A stretch of DNA of 64,000 nt from Erpobdella octoculata (Eukaryota; Annelida; Clitellata; Hirudinida; Erpobdellidae), in contig OZ022240.1 of the NCBI GenBank assembly GCA_963978895.1, positions 4,708,711 to 4,772,710 on the forward strand. The letters run 5' to 3'. The position numbers and the translations under genes are program-made. The notes under the pieces are model-generated. The model was not told the DNA's origin. It did no database searches and saw only the letters and a program-made list of their open reading frames with translations. Shown here one piece after another: positions 1 through 15,530 of the stretch; the stretch's first letter is position 1; each line of letters begins with the position of its first letter.

Positions 1-223
1 ATTATCATAAATCTATCTGTGATCTGTGATTATCATAAATCTTTCTGTGATCTGAAAATGCAGTTAACAAGACCGGAAACGGAAGTGTGTCTTATTACAA
101 TTTGATGCTCTGGAAGAATAATTAGAAAATCTTTAAAAAAATAAATAAATGAAATTGTTGAATGATTTTAAAATTTTTTAGATTGTTAGTTTCATGAATT
201 GTTGACAGTAAATAAGCTAGTCA

Positions 224-226
<3 letters not shown>
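1..226. other. unassigned AT-rich sequence
   Basis: No gene or recognisable element is visible. A short duplication of 'gtgatctg...tatcataaatct' occurs in the first 55 bases. Confidence 0.5.
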
Positions 227-822
<596 letters not shown>

Positions 823-1014
823 ACTTATACATACCATCTTGCTTTCTTCTATCCTTCTCAGACAGACCATACCTCCCTCCATCACTGATGCAACCACAAG
901 GGACCACTCGAGCTCTCTCATCATTAGCATGAATCACACTTGACCCCACTCACGCTGATGACCCACATATCTGCCCCCACCGTTTCGGCCACCCACTTCC
1001 GACCCAATGTATGT

Positions 1015-1120
1015 TTTTTTGCGGCGCCTCCTCCCACGGAGCGAGCCGAGCGTGAGAGGATTCGAACTTGAAACTTCGTGATTGTTAAAACCTTGACACG
1101 AAACGATATTAATAGGCCCC
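1015..1120 (-). repeat. possible tRNA-derived SINE remnant
   Basis: On the minus strand this segment contains AAGTTCGAATCC (positions 1058-1069), a good match to an RNA polymerase III B box, next to GC-rich sequence. No convincing A box or cloverleaf is visible, so it is at most a decayed SINE head. The call rests on that one motif. Confidence 0.35.
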
Positions 1121-1205
1121 GAACAGACAGGTACAACACTTGGAAAATATACATAATTTTAAAATGTTGCCTGTATATATGTATATACATGTACATATGT
1201 ATACA

Positions 1206-1412
<207 letters not shown>

Positions 1413-1439
1413 GTTTATTTATACACCGGGAAAATATAC

Positions 1440-2075
1440 ATAGCTAGAGAGGTTACCCGCGTTGCCAGGGATTTTTAGAGGTTTTTCAATCGTTTTTTTC
1501 TTCGCTTTTTTTCGCTTTCTTATTTCTCCCTTTTCCTTTATTGCTCCCGTTTCCTTCCCCACTTCTTTTTGCTTTCCCGCTTCTTCTTTTCCCGCTCGCT
1601 TTCCCGTTCCCCTTCTCACTCGCTCTCCCGCTCGCTCACCCGTTTGCTTTCCCGCTGTCACTTCTTTTTTCAATCCCCTTCACTCTTCTGCTTCCGCTCG
1701 TTGTCCTGCTTCCTTTCTTTCTTCCTCTCCTTCTAACTTTTTTGCTCATAAAGCGTAAAATAGAATTGTTACGTAAAATAAATTTGAAAGCTTTTCGATC
1801 ATAAAAAATAAATTTTTAAAGTTAAAAACTACCCTATCTTTTTTCACTCTTTGATATCTACCTCCATGCCAAGTTTCGTTAAAATCGGTCCCGCTCATTC
1901 TCCCGTTCCCGCTCGCTCTCCCACTCCCGCTCCGGTCAGTTTGTGACCGATTTCAATTTATTCCCCCATTGACTCTCAAGCTTGTGTAAAAATTTCATAA
2001 CGATCCGATGAATGGTGTGGCAATACATAAAGGACATACATACACATATACATTATATTTTAGTAGTTTTTTTTA
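1440..2075 (+). repeat. interspersed element, CCCG-head/(TA)n-associated family, copy A
   Basis: It starts with a degenerate head 'gttacccgcgttgccaggg', followed by about 450 bp rich in CCCGCTCGCTTTC-like subrepeats of roughly 12 bp, then 'gtgaccgatttcaat', 'tgactctcaagcttgtgtaa' and the tail 'gatgaatggtgtggcaat'. The same ordered blocks occur at 29.0, 59.65 kb (plus) and partially at 30.85 and 46.43 kb (minus). No coding potential is seen. The family is not one I can name. Confidence 0.75.
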
Positions 2076-2565
2076 TCGATAATACTAATGTTTTTATTAA
2101 AAACTAAATTAAAAAATTAAAATACTTGTAAAAGTTCTTCATACATAATTTCAATTTATAGACTTCAATTTACAAGAATCTTTATTTTAGTCATTAAATA
2201 GGCATCACAACAACCTTATGGAGATGAAACATAGAAATTCACACGAACAAATTAATAATTTATTTTTATACATATATTATAATTATATTTATATATATAT
2301 ATTATATATATATATATTGAATGGTCTCAAAATTTGTTAGTTGAAGTTTCACTTTTTCCAGGAAAAAAGAAAAGCAAATGTTTTGAAAAAAGTGTTTTAA
2401 TGTTCTTTTTAGTAGGCGTCTTTTGAAGTGCCTGCTCCATCGAAAGTTGCGTGAATTCTTATAAAATTAATTAAGTTGTTTATCTAAGTAGACGTCCAAT
2501 CATTACTACCATCATCTGTGTCGTCGTGGTTATATTAGTCATCGTCATCATCACTTTGACTCCAA
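2076..2565. other. unassigned AT-rich sequence
   Basis: No gene recognised. It contains a short (TA)n run at about 2285-2318. Confidence 0.5.
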
Positions 2566-2638
2566 TCATCATCATCATCACCACCACCACCGCCATCATC
2601 TTTACATCATCAACATCAACATCAACATCATCATCATC

Positions 2639-2670
<32 letters not shown>

Positions 2671-2715
2671 CATCATCACCGCCATCATCATCGCTCTCGT
2701 CATCACCAACCACAC
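2566..2715. repeat. imperfect (ATC)n microsatellite
   Basis: ATC/ACC/AAC trinucleotides repeated for about 150 bp with frequent point changes. Confidence 0.9.
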
Positions 2716-4110
2716 ATTAATCATTTAATTTTTTATTTTAGTAATTTTCGTATTTATTATAAATTATTCTCACACGATCTGCATCAACAGGAATTGATGG
2801 CCGATGGGCCCCCGCACCCTCTTACCGGGCCCCCTAAATGTGGCAGGGCTCTCTCTCTGTTTCGTGTAACATGATACAATGGGGTCTCATTCAACACTCT
2901 TTTCTATCATTTTTCTTACCACTTTTTTATCGTATTTTTATAAGTTTCTTTATATATATTTTATTAGTCTCAAAATATAAACAGTCTTCGCTTTTGCTGA
3001 GTCATCGTCTTCCTTCCGGTAAGTTTATGCGTTTCTATTTATTATTATGCGGGTAACGATCATATTACAGACTGGCTTATAAGTGCGTTAAAAATAACTT
3101 TTCCATCTAATAATAAAACAAAATGAATATAAATATATAAAAGTCATAAAATATATGAAGGCCACACAAGTATGTGGCAAGAAAGTAATATTTAGAGATA
3201 GTGTTTTCCTATCTATCCACTCATTAAAGATGTAATTTAACACGTTTCAGCCAAAAAGTCTCTTAATATTGGATTAGTCTGTTAATTAATTTCAGATTAT
3301 TTGTTCTGAATTATAAATGAAACGTAAACAAATATTATTGTTATAGTATCATTATTAAAATCTAAAAATAGCAACATCAGTTTTTTTTTTATAAGTAATG
3401 ATGGCAAATCAAGTGCACATCAACTTCTTGTTTTGCTTTCAGGGAAGGAAAAAACTCTTGACGTGTTCTTTGTAAGGAAGCTTCGAGTTTTGTTCTTTTT
3501 TTCATTATTTTTTAAAAGTTTTTTTCTTTTGAATTCTTTCGTGTTCCTGTATTCTACTTCTTCAATTCATTTCTGATTCGTCTGTTTCTTTCTCTCACTT
3601 TTCTCTCTTTCTTTCTCTATATCGTTCACTCACTCTCTTTTTCTCGACTTCTCTTTTTCTCTCTCCCTCTTTCTCAATCTATCTCTTTTTGTCCCTCCCT
3701 CTCTCTCTCTTTCTTTCTCTCTTTCTTTCTCTCTTCCTCACTTTCCTCACTTTTTCCATCTTTTGTTTCCCTGATATCGCACTAAAAACTGAAAATAAAA
3801 AACCATAAACTTTGACTAGATTATTCTAATTAAATTCGTTATTTTCACGGTATTTCGTTTTTATTTGTCTAAAAAAAATATTCTTACTTTTTAAGACCCA
3901 ATTTTTAAAACACCTGACGTTTCCCCTTTTTCTCACTTGAATCCCATGTCCTCCCCCACACTATCGACTCCAAACTGACTGCCAACCTGCTAAACTCCTC
4001 GGCTTCTCAAAGATCATGCAAAGGTAAAGAGATGAAATTACCGAGCGCTCTTTCGTATATATATATTTTTTTTGTCGATCTGTTTTTCCAACCGTTAATT
4101 TTCTACAACC
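2716..4110. other. unassigned; pyrimidine-rich tract at 3,560-3,750
   Basis: No exon with supporting splice sites was found. The segment 3,560-3,750 is a T/C-only-like stretch of TTTCTC and CTCT units, probably a decayed pyrimidine microsatellite. Confidence 0.5.
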
Positions 4111-4114
4111 CTCC

Positions 4115-4250
4115 CGCCATCCGCTTCTCATCTGGTATTTCCTCAACCCATCTGGTATTTTCTCTACCCATCTGGTATTTCTTCTACCCATCTGGTATTT
4201 CGTCTACCCATCTGGTATTTTCTCTACCCATCTGCTCTCCCTATTCACCC
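4115..4250. repeat. short minisatellite, ~21-bp unit, about six copies
   Basis: The unit is 'tctacccatctggtatttt' with small changes and repeats with regular spacing. Copies adjoin without spacers, so this is a tandem minisatellite and not a spacer-separated array. Confidence 0.9.
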
Positions 4251-5290
4251 ACCCATTTGATATCTTTTTCAGCGGAATACCTTCCACACCTATCAACTTA
4301 AGATCTTCATTGCCATCTCCATCTCGTTAACACCCCAATCTATTTCTCATCCGTCAACTAATTTTATCCATGCGTCCACAAACCCCATCCATCTTTGTCT
4401 TATATCAGCATCTGGAAGCATAAGTGATTGATGGCCTAGGTAATGAGCGATGGAGTGGGCTTGGTGAGCCAAGGGTTAGTAATATCATGTGGCCAGATTT
4501 AAGTACGATGAACCGGATTTAAGCCAGTGCGATATCGATACTTCATTGGAAAAACATATGCCGTGAATGTGTGCATTGTGCATTGTGCATGTTCTACTCA
4601 GCTGAGGTATTTGCATGCGTACATACTAAGTGCTGCTCACACAAACACACTGTCATAAATATTTTTTTTTAAATAAAGCAATTTAGAAAGTCAACTATAA
4701 ATAAATAAATAAACAAACAAACAAATAAAACTGATCTTAATAAAACTGATCTTAATGTTGTTTCAAGGTTAACTAACCAGGTTAAGCAGCTTTATTGATA
4801 AAAGACATTTTATTTCTTTTTCACTTAACCTACATTTCGCTTTCTTTTTTTACGTTCTTTTTAAATTTCTTCCTCTTTTTTGCACCTTCCTTCTACCAGC
4901 CTTTCCCAGTCCTGTCTCTGCTAGATTGGTCAGTGGACAATTCCTTCCCCCACTCCTGCCCCTACACTCCCTACTTGGCTGGTCAGTGGACAACCCCTTT
5001 CTCTAGTCCTGTCCCTACTTGGTTGGTCTCTGAACCAACTCTTCCCTCAGTACTGCTCCTAGTCAGTTGGTCAGTGAACCGAAGTAAGCAAATAAACTGA
5101 CAGCACCGAGCACCGAATCATCGTTAAAACAACTTTTATCAAGTAGTACGCAATCAGGTGCAATGGACTGTAAGACATGATAACCCATGGAGAAGAAGGA
5201 GAAGATGATGGAGATGGAAAGGTAGATAGGCAGAGAGAATAATAAGAAGATGGTTGTAAAGATGAAGAGGCAGATAGAAAGAGGAGAGAT
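4251..5290. other. unassigned; weak 60-70-bp tandem repeat at 4,924-5,083
   Basis: No gene recognised. At 4,924-5,083 the phrase 'ttggtcagtggacaa' and flanking 'tcctgcccct' recur about three times, giving a diverged tandem array. Confidence 0.5.
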
Positions 5291-5291
5291 G

Positions 5292-5918
5292 AGAGGAGAG
5301 GAGAGGAGAGGAGAGGAGAGGAGAGGAGAGGAGAGGAGAGGAGAGGAGAGGAGAGGAGAGGAGAGGAGAGGAGAGGAGAGGAGAGGAGAGGAGAGGAGAG
5401 GAGAGGAGAGGAGAGGAGAGGAGAGGAGAGGAGAGGAGAGGAGAGGAGAGGAGAGGAGAGGAGAGGAGAGGAGAGGAGAGGAGAGGAGAGGAGAGGAGAG
5501 GAGAGGAGAGGAGAGGAGAGGAGAGGAGAGGAGAGGAGAGGAGAGGAGAGGAGAGGAGAGGAGAGGAGAGGAGAGGAGAGGAGAGGAGAGGAGAGGAGAG
5601 GAGAGGAGAGGAGAGGAGAGGAGAGGAGAGGAGAGGAGAGGAGAGGAGAGGAGAGGAGAGGAGAGGAGAGGAGAGGAGAGGAGAGGAGAGGAGAGGAGAG
5701 GAGAGGAGAGGAGAGGAGAGGAGAGGAGAGGAGAGGAGAGGAGAGGAGAGGAGAGGAGAGGAGAGGAGAGGAGAGGAGAGGAGAGGAGAGGAGAGGAGAG
5801 GAGAGGAGAGGAGAGGAGAGGAGAGGAGAGGAGAGGAGAGGAGAGGAGAGGAGAGGAGAGGAGAGGAGAGGAGAGGAGAGGAGAGGAGAGGAGAGGAGAG
5901 GAGAGGAGAGGAGAGGAT
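5292..5918. repeat. (GGAGA)n pentanucleotide satellite, ~125 copies
   Basis: About 625 bp of essentially perfect GGAGA/TCTCC repeat. The plus strand is all purine. Long frames through it on both strands are repeat artefacts. Confidence 0.98.
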
Positions 5919-6183
5919 AAAGAGATTGATGAAGTGGAAGATAAGGAGGTAGAGTGAGAAGCAGCAACATTGACCGATAAACTCTTAGTTATCGACATTG
6001 AAATAGATCAATAATTTATTAATAAAATATAATTTATCGATGAATGAATAATAGTTAAGTTAATGAAGTCATCACTTTTGTTATCTTTGCAGAAGCATTA
6101 ACATCTGCAATAACAACACCAATAACAATGATAATTATTTTAGAAATAAAATAAAAACAGTTGTTATTACTATTATTATTAAC

Positions 6184-6224
<41 letters not shown>

Positions 6225-7204
6225 GGTTTATTTATGGGATAATTCCATGTTTTATCATCATTTCAATGTTTTCATAGACGGCTTTCATCAAAGGTCTCGT
6301 ACAGAAATAGAAATTTCTACCGCTTTATCGAATTACATACACCGTTTCGTTATTTCGGCAATTCAGCTTTCAGTCATATGTTCCACCACCATTACCATTA
6401 CCATTACCACCACCACCATTACCATTACCACAACCACCATTACCACCTCAGCCTCCAAAAGCACCACTGCCAATATCATAGCTGAAGGATTTTGTGATGT
6501 TTTCATACAGTCGTTTTGGTGTGACCTGTCATCCCAAGAAGTTTAACAGCTTTTTGGTGCTTTCTATTGTATCATGTCATAGTAATACTTGGTTTCTTGT
6601 TGTATTTTGTAGATGATTATATTTAATTTTTACTTGTTGTGCTGATGCAATTAACAAATATAAATATTTTCCATTCACGTTTAATGATGCAACTTTTGCA
6701 GCCAGGTGCGTTGAAATTTGTTTTTGATTTTTAATCCAGGTTTAAATTATTCATCGATATTTCTTTAAAGCTGGTTCGTACGAGTCTTTATATAAATTGC
6801 TCTGTTTTTTTGGCTATATTTTAATGTTTTGATGCAGTTTTAAAATACTCATCGATTTTTCTTTTAAGTTGGTTCAGATGAATATTCATATAATTTGCTC
6901 TGCTCCAGGTGTGACAGACACAATGGAGTCATATAAAGGGTTTTAGCCTGTAACAATATCACTGGGACAATTGTAAAAAAAAAGTATTAAATTGGTAAAT
7001 ATTGTGCATTTAAAAATTTGGTTTTAGAAAATTGAAGATAGAAAAAAAAGTTAAATTAACTGATTTCTGTTGAAAACGTTTAGAAGCTTGCTGGAGGCTG
7101 TTAACATAGATTGAGCCATTAAAATTTTATTGAAATTGCATTTTTGAGCTATTACACGTGTATTTAATTTTTATTAGAAATTATATTTATGATTTTCTTT
7201 ATAA
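5919..7204. other. unassigned, with short simple repeats
   Basis: (AAT)n at 6187-6222 and a (CATTAC)-type tract at 6383-6450. A diverged ~115-bp tandem duplication spans about 6,722-6,905 ('actcatcgatttttctttt' and 'attcatcgatatttctttaa'). No exon recognised, and I looked here in vain for later exons of the K2P channel. Confidence 0.5.
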
Positions 7205-7440
7205 ACAAGTAAAGGAAAAAACGAGTTTTTCAACACAAACTTTAATTTTAAATAAACTCGATTTAGAAATACGAAAGATGTTCAAATTAAGTTTTTTTTA
7301 ATCATGTATTGTCATCCAATATAAAGCTTTGCTGAAAGTTTCAGCTTCCTAGCTAGTCAAAAAGCTGGTTAAATTTCACTTGCAAGATTTGTGTACAGAG
7401 AAAGCCACACACACACACAAACAAAAATTTTAACCTAAAT
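7205..7440 (+). repeat. ~240-bp dispersed repeat, copy 1
   Basis: Shares long near-identical blocks with 13,215-13,470, for example 'aagtaaaggaaaaaacgag', 'tttagaaatacgaaagatg' and 'gctgaaagtttcagcttcct', and ends in a short (CA)n. Neither inverted ends nor a polymerase III box is seen, so the class is unknown. Confidence 0.85.
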
Positions 7441-7644
7441 ACAATTTAAAAAAAAACTCTTTTATTAAATTTTTAATATGAAACATCATGTGTCAAAACG
7501 GTCCTACCAAGTCGGTCGCATCGAAACGTTTTGCTTTTATCTAATAACCGTGTTTATCAACAGTATGATGCCTAACATGCTCATGAATAATGCATAAAAA
7601 TAATAATTATTTAATAAAAAAATAACATTTTTCAAAAAACTTAC

Positions 7645-10730
<3,086 letters not shown>

Positions 10731-11280
10731 GCTGTGGTCGGCGACAAGGAATGATGCCGATGGCAAAAGCTTGGAGGACGAAGGTGCCTAGGCTTCTCAA
10801 CGAGCGGCAAGTTTTGTCAGAGAACCAGAATTCCTCCCTCGTTTACATACAACAACCTTGATGTTTTCGTAATATTACTTGAAGTCCATATTTACACGTT
10901 CATAGCAAGATTAAATAACAATTAATTTAATGACTTTCCAGTGATTCCAACTTTGAAATCAGTTGTTTAAAGCAGCAAATAAATATTTTAAGGATAAGAT
11001 ACTAGACGTCGTTAAGTTCAACTTTCAGACAACGACTTATAAAACACAGTCTTCAAGATAGCCGTGAACATCATTGAAATTTATTAAGCATTAACGGCTC
11101 CAAGCGCTTTTTAAATCCAGTTGTTCAAGAGACTCAAGTTAACAATTTCAAAATGTTTTCTTTTTAAGACATTAAATATGAACATGAGCAAAACGTTAAA
11201 GCTTTTTCTATAAACGGATAACATGAGCCTAACACATCTTTTTAAGCGGGTGGTTGAGTTTATTGGCGCGCGTAAGTTGA
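10731..11280. other. K2P 5' flank, unassigned
   Basis: Region upstream of the K2P start codon. It should contain the 5' UTR and promoter, but I recognise no motif that settles the transcription start. Confidence 0.4.
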
Positions 11281-11512
<232 letters not shown>

Positions 11513-12780
11513 TACGTTTGTATGTGTAATCTATTTAGTTAGTTGTTCCTCAAGCGCTGAAATGCATTACTTTCTAAGTCCGCATATGAAGGTAGAACCC
11601 CATTGTGGCATCGTAGACCAACGAGATCAGTACGGGGCCCACACGTATTACGGTTGACTTGCTTTATTTTGTCGTTGATTACGGCTTGGCTGGAGATCGC
11701 CGGTATTTATCATTTGTTTTTTATAATTAAAATCTAATCACTAGAATCAGTTGACGGAACACAATGGCAGTTGTCATTGTACGCTGACTGTGACGCAGCC
11801 TTAAAACCAGCGGGTGTTTTACGAGCAGCCCAACCCAATAGATGACGTAATCGTTTTTAAATTCATCCGACACGGTTTTTTGGTCTACTGGACACGTGTG
11901 ACCATGGACTCCTAGATAGAACTACTTCTGTCTTGGGGTCCATGGTGCGACAAACCTGCAGCAGACGCCGAATTTTTATTGATGGCGATTATTAAAGTAA
12001 TTTATAACGCTATGATTAAATAATTTTGAATTTTTATTATTAGTTCGCTTTGGCATGTTGCAATCATCTTTAATGGCATCATTCTTCATTAATCTTCATG
12101 GAAGTTCATAGTAGTTCACATACCGTTCTGTTAGCAGACTATTTTTTCGCTGTGTTTAATGACACTGGAATATTCCGGAGTGTGGCAGAGGCAGAAATAC
12201 CAATGTTCGAAGTCTATCGCGCTACTACGGCAAGTAGTTGAAACCATCAAGTGATTCCATAATCGGTGAAAAGATCATCTTTGCGAACTGACGGTTTTAA
12301 AAAAAAATAATAGCTGGATTTACCAACATGATTGCTGACGTAAAAATGCGTGCCCAGATCCATAATGAACTTGAATGTGTAAGTATTTACTCTTTGAATG
12401 AGCAACGTGATTGTCACTGAGACTAACAATGGATTTAACTCCTTTTGCAATTAATTGCTTATAGCTACTCGCTAGATGGTGTAGGGTTTAAAATGTTGTA
12501 GAAAAATCCTTACAATACTGCAAGGTTTGTATAATTTTAACTATTTTTTTCATTTTTTATTTTTTCTTTAATTTCTCTACCTTTTTTTAAATACTTGACA
12601 CACTAATTTATTGACAGCCTTTTAAAGACAGCTGTGAAAGAAACTCGCTAGATGTCAGAACAATCAATCATGTACAACATTAAACGATATTTCTAATTTT
12701 TTGTCATTGCTAAATATCTTTAGAAGAGAAACAAATCAGCAATATTGACAACCAGCTAGAGTAAACCGATTGCCTTGATT
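11513..12780. other. unassigned
   Basis: No gene or clear repeat recognised on either strand. Confidence 0.45.
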
Positions 12781-12789
12781 TATGTATTT

Positions 12790-13110
12790 GAGTTTTCGAA
12801 TTGCTTTAAAATTAAAAAAAAAATAATGTATCGAGTGTTTATTAGATTAACAAAAGAATTAATTCTTTGCATTCTTCGAAACTCAATCCAGGATGATGAG
12901 GCTTGAACCGAAGATCGTTCCAGGTCCTGGGCCCGATGAGGCCAAAACCTATGTTGCCACCTGTTGAAAGTCGCAAAACTGGCACGAGCAGATTTTTTTA
13001 ATGATGATTCCGGTCTCTGGCGACCATTATAAACTTTTTCTGGATGTTGGTAACGACACGAGTGCGGTAGGTGATCTCCATGGAAACACATGATCTGTTG
13101 GTCTGGTGAC
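12790..13110 (-). pseudogene. LINE reverse-transcriptase C-terminal relic
   Basis: Reading the minus strand across frames gives 'GFGLIGPRTWNDLR' followed by 'GLSFEECKELIL', the typical end of a non-LTR retrotransposon polymerase ORF (a 'GPRxWNxLP' motif followed by a short helix). The coding frame is broken and nothing upstream is recognisable, so this is a 5'-truncated dead copy. Clade not determined. Confidence 0.6.
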
Positions 13111-13214
13111 ACATCAAAAAGTTGTATTAGTTGGGCTGGGGTGTTGAATTCGGGTGAGATATTCTCTGGTAAACTATCTCCAAACGTTCATCACTTAAAC
13201 TTGTCTTCGTCCTT

Positions 13215-13470
13215 AAAAACAAGTAAAGGAAAAAACGAGTTTTTCAACACAAACTTTGATTTTAAATACACCCGATTTAGAAATACGAAAGATGTTCAAA
13301 TTAATTTTTTTTTAATTGAATCATGTATTGTCATTCAATATAAAGCTATGCTGAAAGTTTCAGCTTCCTAGCCAGTCAAAAAGCTGGTTAAATTTTACTT
13401 GCAAGACTTGTGTACGGAGAAAGTCACACACACACACACAAACAGAGATTGTAACCTAAATAAAAGTTTG
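13215..13470 (+). repeat. ~240-bp dispersed repeat, copy 2
   Basis: Second copy of the repeat at 7205-7440, same orientation, with small indels and a longer (CA)n at its end. Confidence 0.85.
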
Positions 13471-13619
13471 TAGAAAGTCAATCAAAATCAAACAAAATCA
13501 ACAACCAGTTTTTAGTGATTTCAAGCATAAAATTCAGGAGCGCCGAGAGGGGGCAGCGGGCAAATGCACAGGGGCCCGAAGCAGTGTGTGTAAAGGTCAC
13601 GGACCATTGACTAGATTAG

Positions 13620-13815
13620 GGCTTTGGTTTCATATTTCTCAAATTGATGCTGAACGGTCATTTAGCAAATTGAAACAAATAAATAGTGTTTAGCGTTACT
13701 AGCAATTAAAATTGATCTAGCTAGGTCTATTAAATTTGATAAAATCATTGACAATTTTGCATTAAGCAAATCAAGAAAATTATTATTAAATCAAGAAAAA
13801 AGCACTTTGAAAATT
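13620..13815 (+). pseudogene. hAT-type transposase C-terminal (dimerisation domain) relic
   Basis: Two reading-frame segments together match the conserved hAT dimerisation end: 'DAERSFSKLKQINSV' near 13,645-13,690, then in another frame 'FDKIIDNFALSKSRK' near 13,735-13,780. These correspond to the family's 'ERsFSkLKlIK' and 'iidxFAxxKxRK' motifs. In-frame stops and at least one frameshift show it is inactive. ZMYM1/TTF-type host proteins carry the same domain, but the isolated, decayed copy suggests transposon origin. Confidence 0.7.
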
Positions 13816-14054
13816 TGGACGAGTTGATTTTTGTGCAAAAGATTTATACGGTTAATTTTCTACATCGTTTCTTTAATAAACGTGTTATTCGTAGATGGCA
13901 AGCGTATTTTAATATTTTAAGGTATGAAATTGAAAATCATAAAAGTGAAATTATTAAATTCCAATAAGTAATACCGTTATTATTTCAAAAGTTCCATTAT
14001 CAATGTACAGTTTCTATAAAATTGAAGAAATGATATGTTTGTAAAATGTAAATG

Positions 14055-14245
14055 TTTTGCTAATTTATTGAGCGCCTTTTCCGCTTTGTTCAAAGGCGCT
14101 GTTCTTTTACATGCCCCACGGAGAGAACGATTTTACCCGCTAAATTTTCCGTTGACATGGGCTACTAGGCAGTGAGTGGGAGTCGAACCGTGAAGCTCTC
14201 ACATTCAAGGCTAACCCTTTACCAACTCAGCTAACCTAGCACCAT
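14055..14245 (-). repeat. tRNA-derived SINE, family 1
   Basis: On the minus strand it reads a tRNA-like head with an A-box-like 'TTAGCTGAGTTGG' and a B-box 'GGTTCGACTCC', then a body with 'GGGTAAAATCGTTCTCTC' and a 3' end 'AAGGCGCTCAATAAATT'. A near-identical copy sits at 63,780-63,965. Direct repeats were not resolved. Confidence 0.85.
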
Positions 14246-15530
14246 CATATGAAGGTTTTACCGCCAGGTACAAATCAGTGAATGGTACAATTTTTAGGCA
14301 CTACCGTCTGGCTATCAGGGGGGGGCGTATACCTCAGCACAGGGGTCCGCAATGGTCTCTCGGCGGCCCTGCTAAAATTCCTGTTTTTCTCAATGTAATT
14401 TTTATTAAGATCTCAGAAAATATCGAAAGGAATGTATTTTTTAAATTTCTGATGGCCAAAAAAGAATTAGGAAAATGCAAACTAAGTAGACTCAGCAAAA
14501 TAATATCATATTTGAAAAAGTGCACGGAAAAAATATAGAACTTGTAATTGTGGTTCGAACTTATAACTCATTCACTGGAACTGGGTTGATTTTACAAAAT
14601 AAAACATTACTGATTTAAACTTTTTAAAAGAAAACATTTGTACTGATCTTGTTTCGTCTATAGTATTCATTTTTTGTTTTTACATATACTTTTTTTTATT
14701 AACTTTCTTTTTAGATCTGTAAATCAGAAATATTTTCGAAGTTTAAAAATTTAACGTAACACTAAATAGCGTGTTCATGTAGAGTTGTGTATTTTGTTGA
14801 TTGTACCTCAGCTTTGTTGATGATCATAGCAAAGCACATCTTGTGAAAGAATGAGATTTTTTGATACTACGACAGCAACATAACAAAATACAATCTCAAT
14901 TGAGTTTTTGAATTGTGTCGGGAAAAAATTGAACAGGAATGATGTATGATTTCTTGATGCAAAAATGAACAAATACCTCAGTAGAGTCGTATACCGGCTG
15001 TGTCCAAAAAACTTCGACCCGTGTGGAGCTCTATACCCTACTATTATAATTTATCAGGTTTTCCTAAAGAAAGTTTATGCTAATCTATTTACATGTAGAC
15101 TTTGAAACAGTATAAAAATTATGGCAAGCAAAATGCTTGAAACCAAAATAAATAGATCGAAATGATACTAATGTGAGTGACCTTCTTCCACAGATTTAGT
15201 ACCGATTTCATTTTCCATGCAACAGAAATACAGAAATGAGTCAAATGTAACCAATAAATTTTTAAATTTTATTGAATACAAATAATTCATCATTAAAGTT
15301 TATTTACAGTCGACACACAATTAATTTACAATATTTTACACTTCACGGGTAGGCAACGAGATGTACACGAGATGCAGCTTATTGCAACAAAACCGGGAAC
15401 ATAAATAATGATACAATTATACAAGCAATAGAATGATGAATGATATTAATGAAAGTTAAGACGTCTAGTAGACCTAAAGAAATATGTGGCTACGTACAAT
15501 TGGAGAAATTAATGCACTTTGTTAGAAGTT
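14246..15530. other. CDC25 3' flank, otherwise unassigned
   Basis: Candidate minus-strand AATAAA polyadenylation signals for CDC25 are at 15299-15304 and 15268-15273, about 230-260 bp past the stop codon. The rest shows no gene. Confidence 0.5.

Noticed and set aside
4115..4250. Regularly spaced repeats that could suggest a CRISPR-like array
   Set aside because: Units are contiguous with no unique spacers, and the window is animal DNA; this is a minisatellite.
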